NCBI RefSeq assembly: GCF_028288185.1
Contig: NZ_JAQBOF010000004.1
Span: forward strand, 113,187 to 177,186
Reading direction: 5' to 3'
Length of the DNA stretch: 64,000 nt
Source of the DNA: Mucilaginibacter sp.
Lineage (GTDB): Bacteria > Bacteroidota > Bacteroidia > Sphingobacteriales > Sphingobacteriaceae
The notes under the pieces are model-generated. The model had not been told where the DNA came from, searched no databases, and saw only the letters and a program-made list of their open reading frames with translations. A program made the position numbers and the translations under genes. This document shows positions 1 to 8,409 of the stretch, in pieces (position 1 is the stretch's first letter; every line of letters begins with the position of its first letter).

Positions 1-1058
1 AAAGATTTGTACATCCAGGTGTTTTACACACAGAAAAGGACTTTGATTTTCTGTACAAAGTTGTCCAAAAGAAAATAGAACCGGCATACAGCAGTTACTT
101 GTTATTAAAAGATAACCCCTGTGCATCTGCGGATTATAAAATGAATGGCCCTTACAAAACCATTTCTCGCGATGGCGAATTTCGATGGACCAAAACTAAA
201 ATGGAAACCGATTTTAGCGCCGCTTATCTCAATGCCATTATGTGGATGGTGACCAAAGAACCGGCCCATGCAAGGCGGTCGGCTGAGATACTGCTGGCTT
301 ATGCCGATACTTTAACCACAATCCCCGCAACTAATGATGCTCCATTGCTTGCTGGTTTGGAGGGTTTAAAAATAGTTTATGGTGCCGAGGTGCTGAAATA
401 CACCTACACCGGAATTACTGCACAACAAGTGGCAAAAATTACAAAAATGATCACCGGAGTGTTTCTGCCGGTGATGGAAACTTTCTATGCAGCTAAGCCC
501 TACACCAACGGTAACTGGGGCGGGATTGTTACTAAAACCTATATGGCCGCTGCAATCTATTTGGACAACAGGGGGATGTATAAAAAGGCTATCGACTTTT
601 ATTATAACGCTCACGACAATGGTAATATTAAAAATTATATCAGTGGAGAAACAGGACAAATTCAAGAAAGCGGACGCGATCAGGGACACAGTCAATTGGG
701 AATTGGCGCATTAGCCACTATCTGTGAGGAAGCCTGGAAACAAGGAGACGATTTGTATAGCGCTTTGGATAACCGGCTGATGAAAGGTGTCGAATACGTT
801 GCCCGATATAATCTGGGCGACGATCATGTGCCATTCGCAACATGGAAAGACATTACCGGAAAGTATAACGAATGGGGGGTGATATCTACTCAGGGTCGTG
901 GCAAATTTATCCCGATATACGTGATGGTTTACCATCATTACGTACAACGAAAAGGCCTACGGATGCCATATACCAAGCAAATAATTGACAAGGTGGGACC
1001 GGAAGGTTTTGACCGGGACCAACCCGCCTTCGGGACGTTTTTATTTGCCGGGAGGTAG
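1..1058 (+). CDS. Alginate lyase family polysaccharide lyase, 5' end outside window
   Basis: An open frame runs from the first bases with no in-frame stop, so the gene starts before the window; the TTG at 99 is only an internal codon. The visible part begins with HPGVLHTEKDFDFL, a typical opening of the Alginate_lyase (PF05426) domain. It then shows NGNWGGI and, further on, GRDQGHSQLGIGALA, a Q/H-rich stretch characteristic of the alpha/alpha-toroid lyases. These enzymes cleave uronate-containing polysaccharides by beta-elimination in the periplasm or outside the cell. The signal peptide would lie in the missing part. A GH10 xylanase follows on the same strand, so the two probably belong to one plant or algal polysaccharide locus. 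The family is clear; the exact substrate (alginate or another uronan) cannot be read from the sequence. Confidence 0.85.
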   Translation, partial: RFVHPGVLHTEKDFDFLYKVVQKKIEPAYSSYLLLKDNPCASADYKMNGPYKTISRDGEFRWTKTKMETDFSAAYLNAIMWMVTKEPAHARRSAEILLAYADTLTTIPATNDAPLLAGLEGLKIVYGAEVLKYTYTGITAQQVAKITKMITGVFLPVMETFYAAKPYTNGNWGGIVTKTYMAAAIYLDNRGMYKKAIDFYYNAHDNGNIKNYISGETGQIQESGRDQGHSQLGIGALATICEEAWKQGDDLYSALDNRLMKGVEYVARYNLGDDHVPFATWKDITGKYNEWGVISTQGRGKFIPIYVMVYHHYVQRKGLRMPYTKQIIDKVGPEGFDRDQPAFGTFLFAGR

Positions 1059-1128
1059 AGGCTAATAAATGAGAAAAGCATTTTACTTTAGCCGATTAGC
1101 ATTATGGAAAGAAGAATTGATAAACGTG

Positions 1129-2208
1129 ATGCAAAGTTACACCAGTATTAAGATGATATTAACGGGCACAATGATGCTCATTTTTATCTTAAAAGCAACT
1201 GCACAACAAACCGGTGCATCAAGGGGGCTTAAAGACTATTACCGGGACTACTTCCCCATTGGCGTAGCTGTTTCGCCGAGAAGCTTGAGCGATTCGGCAG
1301 AACGTCAATTGATCATTAATCAGTTCAACAGTCTCACTCCTGAAAACGCGATGAAGATGGGCCCTATTCATCCCCAGGAAAATATTTACAATTGGAAGGC
1401 TGCCGATGACATTGTTAACTTTGCCCAGGCGCATAATATGCGTGTACGCGGACATAATCTATGTTGGCATACTCAAGCTCCAGACTGGATTTTTCATGAC
1501 AAGGGGGGTAATTTAGTTAACAAGGAAGTTTTATTAACTCGGCTAAAAGATCATATCTATTCGGTAGTTGGAAGATATAAAGGAAAAATTTATGCCTGGG
1601 ACGTGGTAAATGAAGCGGTTTCGGATAACAACGATCAATTGCTGCGCAATTCACTATGGTACCAGATATGCGGTGAAGACTATATCTTTAAAGCATTTCA
1701 GTTCGCGCACGAAGCCGACCCTAATGCTTTATTATTTTACAATGATTACGGAACCGAAAGCTCCGGCAAACGTGAACGTATATATGAACTTTTAAAAAAA
1801 ATGCTGGATGCAGGTGTGCCGGTTCAGGCGGTTGGCTTACAAGCACACTGGTCAATAAACGATCCGTCGGAAGAAGCATTAATAACCAGCATCAAGAAAT
1901 TTAGCTCATTGGGCCTGAAAGTTCAAATTACAGAATTAGATATATCTGTTTACAGTAACAAGGACAAGAATCTTAATGACGCCGATTTCACGCCTGAGCG
2001 CAAACAAAAACAAATGGAGCAGTACGCTAAAGTTTTTAAAATATTCCGCGACTATAAACAATACCTGACAGGAGTTACCTTTTGGAATGTATCTGACCGC
2101 TATTCATGGCTTGATAATTTTCCTGTGCGTGGGAGAAAAAATTATCCACTACTATTTGATCGCGACTTAAAGCCAAAAGACGCCTATTGGAATGTAGTGA
2201 GATTTTGA
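1129..2208 (+). CDS. GH10 endo-1,4-beta-xylanase, secreted
   Basis: This glycoside hydrolase family 10 enzyme cleaves internal beta-1,4 linkages in xylan. The ATG at 1129 is preferred because it gives a compact signal peptide (KMILTGTMMLIFILKATAQ); the frame is open back to an ATG at 1069, which would add 20 residues before it. Family motifs are present in order: LTPENAMK near the N-terminus, RVRGHNLCWHTQ, the acid/base glutamate in WDVVNEAVSD (about E162 from this start) and the nucleophile in QITELDIS (about E269), followed by VTFWNVSDRYSWL. At about 360 residues it is a single catalytic domain without an obvious carbohydrate-binding module. It lies just after the lyase gene and is probably co-transcribed with it. 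Confidence 0.93.
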   Translation: MQSYTSIKMILTGTMMLIFILKATAQQTGASRGLKDYYRDYFPIGVAVSPRSLSDSAERQLIINQFNSLTPENAMKMGPIHPQENIYNWKAADDIVNFAQAHNMRVRGHNLCWHTQAPDWIFHDKGGNLVNKEVLLTRLKDHIYSVVGRYKGKIYAWDVVNEAVSDNNDQLLRNSLWYQICGEDYIFKAFQFAHEADPNALLFYNDYGTESSGKRERIYELLKKMLDAGVPVQAVGLQAHWSINDPSEEALITSIKKFSSLGLKVQITELDISVYSNKDKNLNDADFTPERKQKQMEQYAKVFKIFRDYKQYLTGVTFWNVSDRYSWLDNFPVRGRKNYPLLFDRDLKPKDAYWNVVRF

Positions 2209-2365
2209 TTAATTAAAAAGAGATCAAACCCCTCCCTCTCCGCAACGTCAAAATTTATTACCAGTAAAACCACTTAAAACTATAATTAAGAGGGTTTTTC
2301 ATTTTTAAACAAGAATTTACCAGTTGATAATTTATACTCTCGAATAAAAGACCGGGAAGCTTTGA

Positions 2366-2933
2366 CTAAGGCTGATCAATCTTATAGATAGTTTGATTCA
2401 CATTAATCAATACACCAATGCAAATTACTGTCCGATATTTGTCCGAAGCATAATAAAAAAATCCTGTAAGCCTCTCTTTAAAAAAATGAAACTGGATATG
2501 AATATTTCTGCGCCACCCTTGCTGGGTATTGTAGGTATCACGCTTGATTAGGCCGTATGTATCCAACTCATCCAAATATCTTTTTATAGACCCTTCCATT
2601 ACTCCCATCTTTTTTCCTAAGCAATTATTTGAGGCATAGCAATAGCCTTCATTGAATGAAAGTGAGCTGATGATCTGAAACAAAACTTTTAGCGTTCGAT
2701 GATAGATTAACATCCTCTAAAACATCAAGTGAGCAAAGAAAAGACCTGATTCGTTTCATAGAAATTTCATGGGTTTTTCTGAATGTTTCTGCATCTAGGT
2801 ACTCCATACCTTGGCGCTCTATTACCTTTTCTTTTACAAGTTCCTTCAGCTGAAGGTCTTGTTTTTCTATTTGATCTGAAGCGCGTTGTTTTCTTTGTAC
2901 CTGGTTAATCGCTTGTTGGTTTTTTATATTCAT
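2366..2933 (-). pseudogene. Frameshifted winged-helix protein of a degenerate mobile element (copy 1)
   Basis: Two overlapping minus-strand frames together read as one DNA-binding protein. The first (2933 to about 2690) gives a charged N-terminus ending LDVLEDVNLSSNA. The second (from about 2690) continues KVLFQIISSLSFNEGYCYASNN and a winged helix with KKMGVMEGSIKRYLDELDTYGLI. The joined protein aligns along its length with the HTH protein at 17666-18175 (DVMYDDRLSIQARLLFLIISGLSFKIGYCFATNEGL). The break is a one-base gain in a run of four T at 2687-2690 (A on the coding strand); with three A the frame would read NAKVLF. The N-terminus plus a winged helix recalls replication or control proteins of Bacteroidota integrative elements, but no family is assigned. 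It sits at the left edge of about 900 bp of non-coding, repeat-bearing DNA. Confidence 0.72.
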
Positions 2934-3055
2934 GTTATCTCGATTTCCTCTTAATAACGTTGATTCAATTAAACCCAGGTCTATTAATACTCCCAGCCCC
3001 AGGCTCTTATTAAACCTTAATTATATACTAGTTAAAAATTAATTAAGAATATATA

Positions 3056-3410
3056 CTTCTTTAAAGAAGCAACCTCTTAATAAAAGAGAAAAAATTGGAT
3101 CAAATCAAAAAAGAGGCAAGCATCAAATAATTAAGGTCATTTCAGAAGTAATTTAAAATAGAGAATTATCTCAGGCGATGTGGGTATGCAAGGGATTTAT
3201 GCGATATGGCATTGATACTGATGAGGAGATAGCATCATCTATATAGTCCTTTTTACAAAACTATTGTAATTGCAGTTCAGCACCTACGATGAATTGTTTT
3301 TTAACAATTTTTAATGCCTACGGTGAAGTTTTAAAACTAACTGACCCTTATATTGGCTTACGACATGAATGCTCACCCTAGGCAATTTAAATTGTCTAAT
3401 CGACAAAATA
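3056..3410. repeat. Non-coding block shared with 18289-18800 (degenerate element, copy 1)
   Basis: No credible gene lies in 2934-3850. Within it, 3111-3215 resembles 18375-18550: both hold CAAGCATCAAAT, then a conserved stretch around GTAATTTAAAA, AGAGAAT, GGCGATG, TATGCAA and TTTATGC. A second matching stretch, 3309-3406 against 18700-18799, includes TTTTTAATGC, TAACTG and a terminal dyad TTGTC-N5-GACAA (3392-3406). A short palindrome CTTCTTTAAAGAAG (3056-3069) sits where copy 2 has a longer hairpin. Both blocks lie directly upstream of related winged-helix genes, so they appear to be the control or replication region of the same element. Similarity was judged by eye. Confidence 0.6.
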
Positions 3411-3569
3411 AGAATGCCTGTCTATATCCTCGGGTAATATACTAATTACTTATATCCTCAATCTTAGTACTCGCGCTGAACTGTTACATATATGTGCTTT
3501 ATCAAATACTGATTTAACCGTTTTTTCTTTTAGAAATATTATCAATACTATGTAAAATCAAAAAAAGAA

Positions 3570-3672
3570 TGAGTTCTATTCCGGTGCGGACTAATTAAAA
3601 ACACATTTCTATTTGAAAAGAGACAAGGATTTGTCACCTGATTAGGTTAACGGGGGATTAAATAGGGGATAT
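3570..3672. repeat. Dispersed repeat, left-end type (copy A)
   Basis: About 100 bp here match 47480-47583 at roughly 90 percent by eye. Both start near TTCTATTCCGGTG and contain GACTAATTAAAAAC and GACAAGGATTTGTCACCTG. Both end in GGGGGATNAAATAGGGGATA, the reverse complement of the ATCCCC-type motif found at 3768, 17270, 48474 and 48594. The segment is followed about 95 bp later by the inverted motif and a hairpin, giving the same bracket that surrounds the acetyltransferase gene at 47.7-48.5 kb but with almost nothing inside. Confidence 0.65.
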
Positions 3673-3765
3673 AACTTTCAGAAGCATGATATTAATTAAT
3701 ATCAACTTCAAGATGAGAGTATAGTAAATTGAAGCGGTCGATTTCAGTCAATGTAACTCAAATAA

Positions 3766-3824
3766 ATACCCCTATTTCACCCCCATCGCACAAAAACGCC
3801 CTTTCCTGTAAGAAAAGAGCGTTG
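3766..3824. repeat. Dispersed repeat, right-end type, with terminator-like hairpin (copy A)
   Basis: It contains TACCCCTATTTCACCCCC, then an imperfect stem (AACGCCCTTTC pairing with GAAAAGAGCGTT around a short loop) within about 25 bp. The same order of ATCCCC motif, short spacer and ACGCC hairpin recurs at 17268-17331 and 48593-48652. The hairpin could terminate the phosphatase operon from the other strand or belong to the end of an integrative element. Confidence 0.55.
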
Positions 3825-3850
3825 AGAGTATTCCTTAATTCTATAATGAT

Positions 3851-4441
3851 TTATGCGTTAAGTTTTTTCAATGTCAGTTCACCATTACCGTCCAATTGAA
3901 TAAGTGTGATGGCTGAGTTTTCCTGAAAGATACGACGGTAGTTTTTTAAATGCATTCCTAATTTGTAAGCCATGTACAACCGATTAATGCCGTTATGGCC
4001 AACTACCACAATTGCTTGATCAGCGTGCTTTCGCAGCATATCCTGGTAAAAGGCATCTACACGTTTCACAATCTGATTGCCGGTTTCGCCTGTACGACCC
4101 GCGCGGTTCTCGCCCGGATCATTTGCCCAGGCTTCCCAACTTAATGGGTCATCGGCCGCAAACTCTAATTGTGTTTTACCTTCCCATTCACCAAAATCTA
4201 TTTCAATAATGCGTTGGTCTGTCTCTACCTCGCGATCAGTTGCCAGTTCGGCAGTTACGCGTGCGCGTTGCAATGGCGATGAGTAAACAGCATCAATATG
4301 TAAACCGGCTAAACGCTGATTTACCGCTTTAGCTTGTGCTACACCTATGTCTGTAAGCCCTATATCAGTGCGCCCGCAATAACGGTTACCCTCAGCATTG
4401 TATGGCGTTTCACCGTGGCGTAATAAATAAATGTTAAGCAT
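3851..4441 (-). CDS. Histidine phosphatase family protein
   Basis: A 196-residue single-domain enzyme of the phosphoglycerate mutase-like branch. The phospho-accepting histidine is in LLRHGETPYN (H9), the acidic residue in EIDFGEWEGKT, and the second catalytic histidine in VVVGHNGINR. Such enzymes remove phosphate from small phosphorylated metabolites (alpha-ribazole phosphate, sugar phosphates and others). It is the last gene of a five-gene minus-strand operon. Its ATG overlaps the end of the upstream kinase gene by 8 bases, implying translational coupling, so its substrate is probably a phosphorylated intermediate made by the FGGY kinases. A cobalamin-pathway role (CobC) is less likely, since no cobalamin genes are nearby. 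Confidence 0.88.
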   Translation of the reverse strand: MLNIYLLRHGETPYNAEGNRYCGRTDIGLTDIGVAQAKAVNQRLAGLHIDAVYSSPLQRARVTAELATDREVETDQRIIEIDFGEWEGKTQLEFAADDPLSWEAWANDPGENRAGRTGETGNQIVKRVDAFYQDMLRKHADQAIVVVGHNGINRLYMAYKLGMHLKNYRRIFQENSAITLIQLDGNGELTLKKLNA

Positions 4442-5885
4442 CGGCCTCTTCCTTTATGAATCCTTTAATACGCATCATCTCTAAAAATCGCTGGTAATTA
4501 TTTTCGTAATTCTTGGTCAAACTATCGGTTGGGTGTACTTCTTTCTCAACCAAAACCATTTGCTTTACAGCCTGAACAATATCGCTAAAAAAGGTTTTTG
4601 AGGACGCCAATATCGCCGCCCCTACAGCTCCGGATACATCTTTCATTTTATAGATGGGTTTATTAAGTACATTGCTGCGTATAATAAGCCAAACATCACT
4701 ATTACTTGCCCCGCCAGCGGTATACACCGCGGTTACCTGCTCGCCTGATAATTGTTCTATCAACTCATATGCATAACGTTCTAAGTATGCCACGCCTTCC
4801 ATATTGGCAGTATAGCGTTCCGCTTCGGTTAATCCCTCTGGTTCAAAACCGCGTGCCTTCGCTGCTATAAACGGAAAACGCTCGCCTTCTTGTCTTAACG
4901 GATAGGATATATAACCGGTTGGGATAAGATCTTTTGCTTCCTGATTAAGCTGTGTAAGTTTAGCTGCAAAATTGTTACTTACCCAGTCAGCTCCGGTATT
5001 GCTCGCGCCGCCGGGCATCCAATAACCTGCCGGATGACGATGACTATACAATCTGCCCAATGGGTCTGCGACCTCTTTTCTGGTGACTCCTTTAATAACC
5101 ATAGTAGTGCCAATGGTAGTATTCCATTGCCCGGGACTAATGGCACCTGATGCTATTTGCGACGCGCAGCCATCGGTAAGACCGACAGTTACTTTTACAG
5201 TTAATGGCAGGCCAAGTGCGCGAGCTGTTTTTTTTGAAACAGTTCCTATCACTGTGCCTGATGATACAACCTCAGGCAACCATTCTTTTTTTAGTGGAAG
5301 TTTGGTATATAGGTATTCCGGCCAATAATATTCGCTTACATCATAGCCAGATTTAAAAGCGTTGGTATAATCTGTTACGCCCCAAACATCACTCAATAGC
5401 CCCGTAATATAATCAGCAGCATGTACCCATTTGGCTATGTTTTTGGCTTTATCAGGGTAAGTATCGCCAAACCACACCATTTTGGCTAACCCGCTGGATA
5501 TGTTGAATGCCGTGTAACCCTGGTTATGATATTTTAGCGCGGTATTGGTACATAGCTTAGCTTGGGTAACCGAACGCTTATCACTGTACATGATTGCGTT
5601 ATGAAGGGGTTTGTGATCAGCGTCCAGCGGGATTACCGTACCCGAAGTAGAGGTAACCGATAAAGCTACAATGTCATTTAACACCTGCTTGGCTCCGTCG
5701 CTACTAACCAAGCGTAGCAGGGAGTTATAACATGCCTCCCACCATTCAGCCGGCGATTGCTCCTCGCGTGATTCGTCGCTCAACGGAAAAATCTGCTCTT
5801 CCTGGCCAAGTATGGTGCCTTGTTTATTAACAAGTACAACGCGGGCGCCTTGTGTCCCTATATCAATTCCAATAAAACAGGCCAT
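4434..5885 (-). CDS. FGGY-family carbohydrate kinase (second of a pair)
   Basis: A 483-residue kinase of the FGGY family, which phosphorylates sugars, polyols or sugar acids with ATP. The start is taken as the ATG giving MACFIGIDIGTQGARVVL; an upstream in-frame ATG would add 14 residues lying inside the preceding gene. The N-terminal phosphate-1 loop is GIDIGTQGARV, the expected catalytic-base aspartate lies in VGLTDGCAS (D238), and the C-terminal adenosine-binding segment is YTAGGASNSDVW followed by DVSGAVGAAILA. Its ATG shares one A with the TAA of the upstream kinase (TAATG), a strong sign of coupled translation. Having two different FGGY kinases side by side suggests two phosphorylatable intermediates or a heteromer. 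The substrate cannot be called. Confidence 0.9.
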   Translation of the reverse strand: MACFIGIDIGTQGARVVLVNKQGTILGQEEQIFPLSDESREEQSPAEWWEACYNSLLRLVSSDGAKQVLNDIVALSVTSTSGTVIPLDADHKPLHNAIMYSDKRSVTQAKLCTNTALKYHNQGYTAFNISSGLAKMVWFGDTYPDKAKNIAKWVHAADYITGLLSDVWGVTDYTNAFKSGYDVSEYYWPEYLYTKLPLKKEWLPEVVSSGTVIGTVSKKTARALGLPLTVKVTVGLTDGCASQIASGAISPGQWNTTIGTTMVIKGVTRKEVADPLGRLYSHRHPAGYWMPGGASNTGADWVSNNFAAKLTQLNQEAKDLIPTGYISYPLRQEGERFPFIAAKARGFEPEGLTEAERYTANMEGVAYLERYAYELIEQLSGEQVTAVYTAGGASNSDVWLIIRSNVLNKPIYKMKDVSGAVGAAILASSKTFFSDIVQAVKQMVLVEKEVHPTDSLTKNYENNYQRFLEMMRIKGFIKEEADA

Positions 5886-7330
5886 TAGTTCAGTATTTTT
5901 TTGAAGTGCGAACGGGTGTTTTTCCAATCGGTGTACATAGCGTGGTATGCTGCATTTGCCACCGGTTCAACTATCTCCTGTGTTACGGCAGATGGCTGTA
6001 CGATACCAAGTGATTGGTTACATATCAACACGCCACCCATCACTGATGACTGCCGGTAGCTATCCCGCATCATTACTTTTTTATTGAGTAGTGCTGCTAT
6101 AAGGCGCCGCAGGGTGTGGCTTTGCACACCACCGCCGCAAACCCAAACGTAGTTTTTATGATGCGGACTAACTGAGTTGAGTGTTTGGTAATTTTCTACA
6201 ATACTGCAGGCCATATCCCAAAGTGTGGCCCATATAAAACTAGCTCTGCAAAGCTGATGTGATACAGGCGCCTCAAAAATAAAGCCACCCACCGTCAATG
6301 CCGATTTTTCTTCAGCTAGCATAGATCCTAAGGAAGCGACACATTTGTAATGCGTTAGTTCGGCTAGTTCCTTCTCAATCACGTCGTATCCTTCATTCGG
6401 ATAAAACACTTCTTTCAATCTCTGATAGTTTAACCCGGTAACACCCGCATTAGCTTCAAACATAAAACTGTTTTGGTCTACATGCCGGCCGGTCCAGGTG
6501 CGCTCCAATGCGTCGGTCACATAACTTCCTGTAAGTTTAATTATCGGTGTCGTGGTCCCCGATACAATAACCACATCGTCAATCTCCGGTCGTGTGCTTA
6601 AAATCGCTAGTTGCGTGTCGCCGCCGCCAACAATAATTTTTGCATCAGCAGAAATATTCCAGCTTGCGGCAACCTCCGGTTTGATATTGCCAAGTACAGA
6701 GCCCGAGTCTGTTAGCTTTGGTAACAGTTCGGGATTTAGATCAAACACCGTGCACAAATCAGCTGACCAGGTTTTTCCTGACACGTCATACATCAGGGTT
6801 TCAGATGCCTGAGAATGTTCGTAATGTGCCACGCCGCTTAGCATGTATTCTACCCAATCGCTGATGCTTAAAAAAGTGTGTAATTCGTCCCAAATATCCT
6901 TACGCTTTTCGCGGATACCTACCAATTTCATAGCAGAGAATAAAGAGGTGGGGTAACGGCCCGTTAAATTGTATACGTAGCTTTTACTGGCTATGATATC
7001 TTCCCATTCGCGTCCGCGATGATCAATATTCGGCAAACCGATAAGTGATTTGCCTTGCTCATCCAACAGCACAATTCCTTCACGCTGGCTGGTTGAGGTT
7101 AAGCCTAAAATTTCCAGCTCACCGGCTTGTGTCAGAGCACTTTTTGTTAGCTCGCTTACCTGAATCCACAACTGCGCAGGGTCAAAAAAAAGTGCTTCAG
7201 GGTAATTAGTATCCTTATGATAAATGATATCGCACCGATCAATGCCTAAAATGTCGCCATTGGTAGTCGCTACCGCTACGCGTACATTTCCGGTACCTAT
7301 ATCAATAATTATGTATGCTTTTTTTGCCAT
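5885..7330 (-). CDS. FGGY-family carbohydrate kinase (first of a pair)
   Basis: A 481-residue FGGY kinase. The phosphate-1 motif is IIIDIGTGNVRVAV near the N-terminus; the likely catalytic aspartate is in VGGGDTQLA (D238), followed by the glycine-rich VSGTTTPII. The C-terminal ATP-binding part has VCGGGVQSHTLRRLI and SSVMGGVLI. It is clearly diverged from the neighbouring kinase, for example having no GLTDG motif, so the pair is not a recent duplication. It lies 4 bp after the dehydrogenase stop codon and ends in a one-base overlap with the second kinase. Autoinducer-2 kinase-like, xylulokinase-like or sugar-acid kinase activity are all possible. Confidence 0.9.
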   Translation of the reverse strand: MAKKAYIIIDIGTGNVRVAVATTNGDILGIDRCDIIYHKDTNYPEALFFDPAQLWIQVSELTKSALTQAGELEILGLTSTSQREGIVLLDEQGKSLIGLPNIDHRGREWEDIIASKSYVYNLTGRYPTSLFSAMKLVGIREKRKDIWDELHTFLSISDWVEYMLSGVAHYEHSQASETLMYDVSGKTWSADLCTVFDLNPELLPKLTDSGSVLGNIKPEVAASWNISADAKIIVGGGDTQLAILSTRPEIDDVVIVSGTTTPIIKLTGSYVTDALERTWTGRHVDQNSFMFEANAGVTGLNYQRLKEVFYPNEGYDVIEKELAELTHYKCVASLGSMLAEEKSALTVGGFIFEAPVSHQLCRASFIWATLWDMACSIVENYQTLNSVSPHHKNYVWVCGGGVQSHTLRRLIAALLNKKVMMRDSYRQSSVMGGVLICNQSLGIVQPSAVTQEIVEPVANAAYHAMYTDWKNTRSHFKKILN

Positions 7331-7334
7331 TGGT

Positions 7335-8306
7335 TTAAGCTATGTTTTTTTGCGCTTCAAGTTCGGCTGCCCACTTAAAAATCCGGCTGTTTAAAATGTC
7401 CACGTGGTGATCTTCCACCTCGTGCGTCGCCCCCGCAGTATGCGGAGTAGCTAAAACATTCGGATGGTTAATGAAGCGATAATCTTTATCGTCTGGTGGT
7501 TCAAAATCAAATACATCAAGCACAGCGCCACGTATTTTGTTGTTTTCTATCGCGTAAAGCAAATCATCCCTTTTAACAACACTGGCGCGGGCAGTATTTA
7601 CAAAAATGGCACTCGGTTTCATCTTACTGATTAAACTTTTATCAATCATCCCTATGGTCTGCTCGTTCACTGGCAGGTGAATGGATACTATATCGCTGCT
7701 TTCAAAAATACCTGCTAACGAGATTTTTTGGTAATCGTCCCAGCCTTTTTCTATGTATGGATCGTAAAACTGTATGTGACAAGGGAAACATGTAACTATT
7801 TTGGCTATACGCTGTCCCACAGCACCAAAACCTACCATACCAATAGTTTTACCGGCCAGTTCATTGCCCTTAAATTGCAGGTACGAAGTGTGCGTGCCCT
7901 CCCCCCAGTTTTTACCGGTAAGCCATTGCCAGCTGGCAATAGTGTTTCGCATCAGATTGATCACATTGGCCACAAACATTTCTGCCACAGCCTGCGCGTT
8001 TCGGGCCGGAGTATGAAAGACCGGTATCCCCAGTACTTTAGCGGCTTCCAGATCAACATTTGACGGTGTGCCCCGGCAAACACCAATAAACCGCAGGTGG
8101 GGATGTGCATTTATCACTTCGGAAGTCACGTGGTCATGCTCGGTTATCAAGGCATCGGCCTGGGTTTCATCCAACAATTGATTCAGTTCTGCTTCATTGT
8201 AGGCACGGCCATGCTGTTTCCATTCCCGGTAAATTACTTCCCCGAATTTGTCGGAAAGTTGATTTTGCCCCTGCATATTGTATGGTGCCGTTATTAATAT
8301 TTTCAT
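7335..8306 (-). CDS. NAD-dependent D-2-hydroxyacid dehydrogenase
   Basis: A 323-residue member of the D-isomer-specific 2-hydroxyacid dehydrogenase family. The Rossmann motif is GMVGFGAVGQRI (GFGAVG at 159-164). The catalytic triad is visible as R240 (VNTARAS), E269 (FDFEPPDDKD) and H289 (ATPHTAG). It should interconvert a 2-hydroxy acid and a 2-keto acid in the cytoplasm using NAD(P)H. The gene sits between the transporter and the two kinases, so the imported compound or an intermediate is probably a sugar acid or is oxidised to one. It is separated from the transporter gene by 75 bp holding a perfect inverted repeat. Confidence 0.92.
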   Translation of the reverse strand: MKILITAPYNMQGQNQLSDKFGEVIYREWKQHGRAYNEAELNQLLDETQADALITEHDHVTSEVINAHPHLRFIGVCRGTPSNVDLEAAKVLGIPVFHTPARNAQAVAEMFVANVINLMRNTIASWQWLTGKNWGEGTHTSYLQFKGNELAGKTIGMVGFGAVGQRIAKIVTCFPCHIQFYDPYIEKGWDDYQKISLAGIFESSDIVSIHLPVNEQTIGMIDKSLISKMKPSAIFVNTARASVVKRDDLLYAIENNKIRGAVLDVFDFEPPDDKDYRFINHPNVLATPHTAGATHEVEDHHVDILNSRIFKWAAELEAQKNIA

Positions 8307-8362
8307 AGATATGTATGATCAATAAAATCCCTGTAACGGGAGTTATGGAAAATTGAATATGT

Positions 8363-8409
8363 TTTGGTAAACGAACTGGCGTTAGCTTAACGCCAGTTCG
8401 TTTACCAAA
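8363..8409. repeat. Perfect 22-bp inverted repeat overlapping the transporter stop codon
   Basis: Positions 8363-8384 are the exact reverse complement of 8388-8409, separated by GCT. One arm lies in the gap before the dehydrogenase; the other encodes the last codons of the MFS gene, whose TAA stop lies at the inner end of the hairpin. On the transcribed minus strand the stem is followed by AAAACATATTC rather than a U tract. It is therefore not a standard terminator and could be an attenuator, an RNase processing or stability element, or a partial terminator lowering expression of the four downstream genes. Confidence 0.85.

Noticed and set aside
1069..1128. Upstream start for the xylanase at 1069
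   Set aside because: It would place 20 charged or mixed residues in front of the signal peptide; 1129 gives a normal signal sequence. The choice is not proven.
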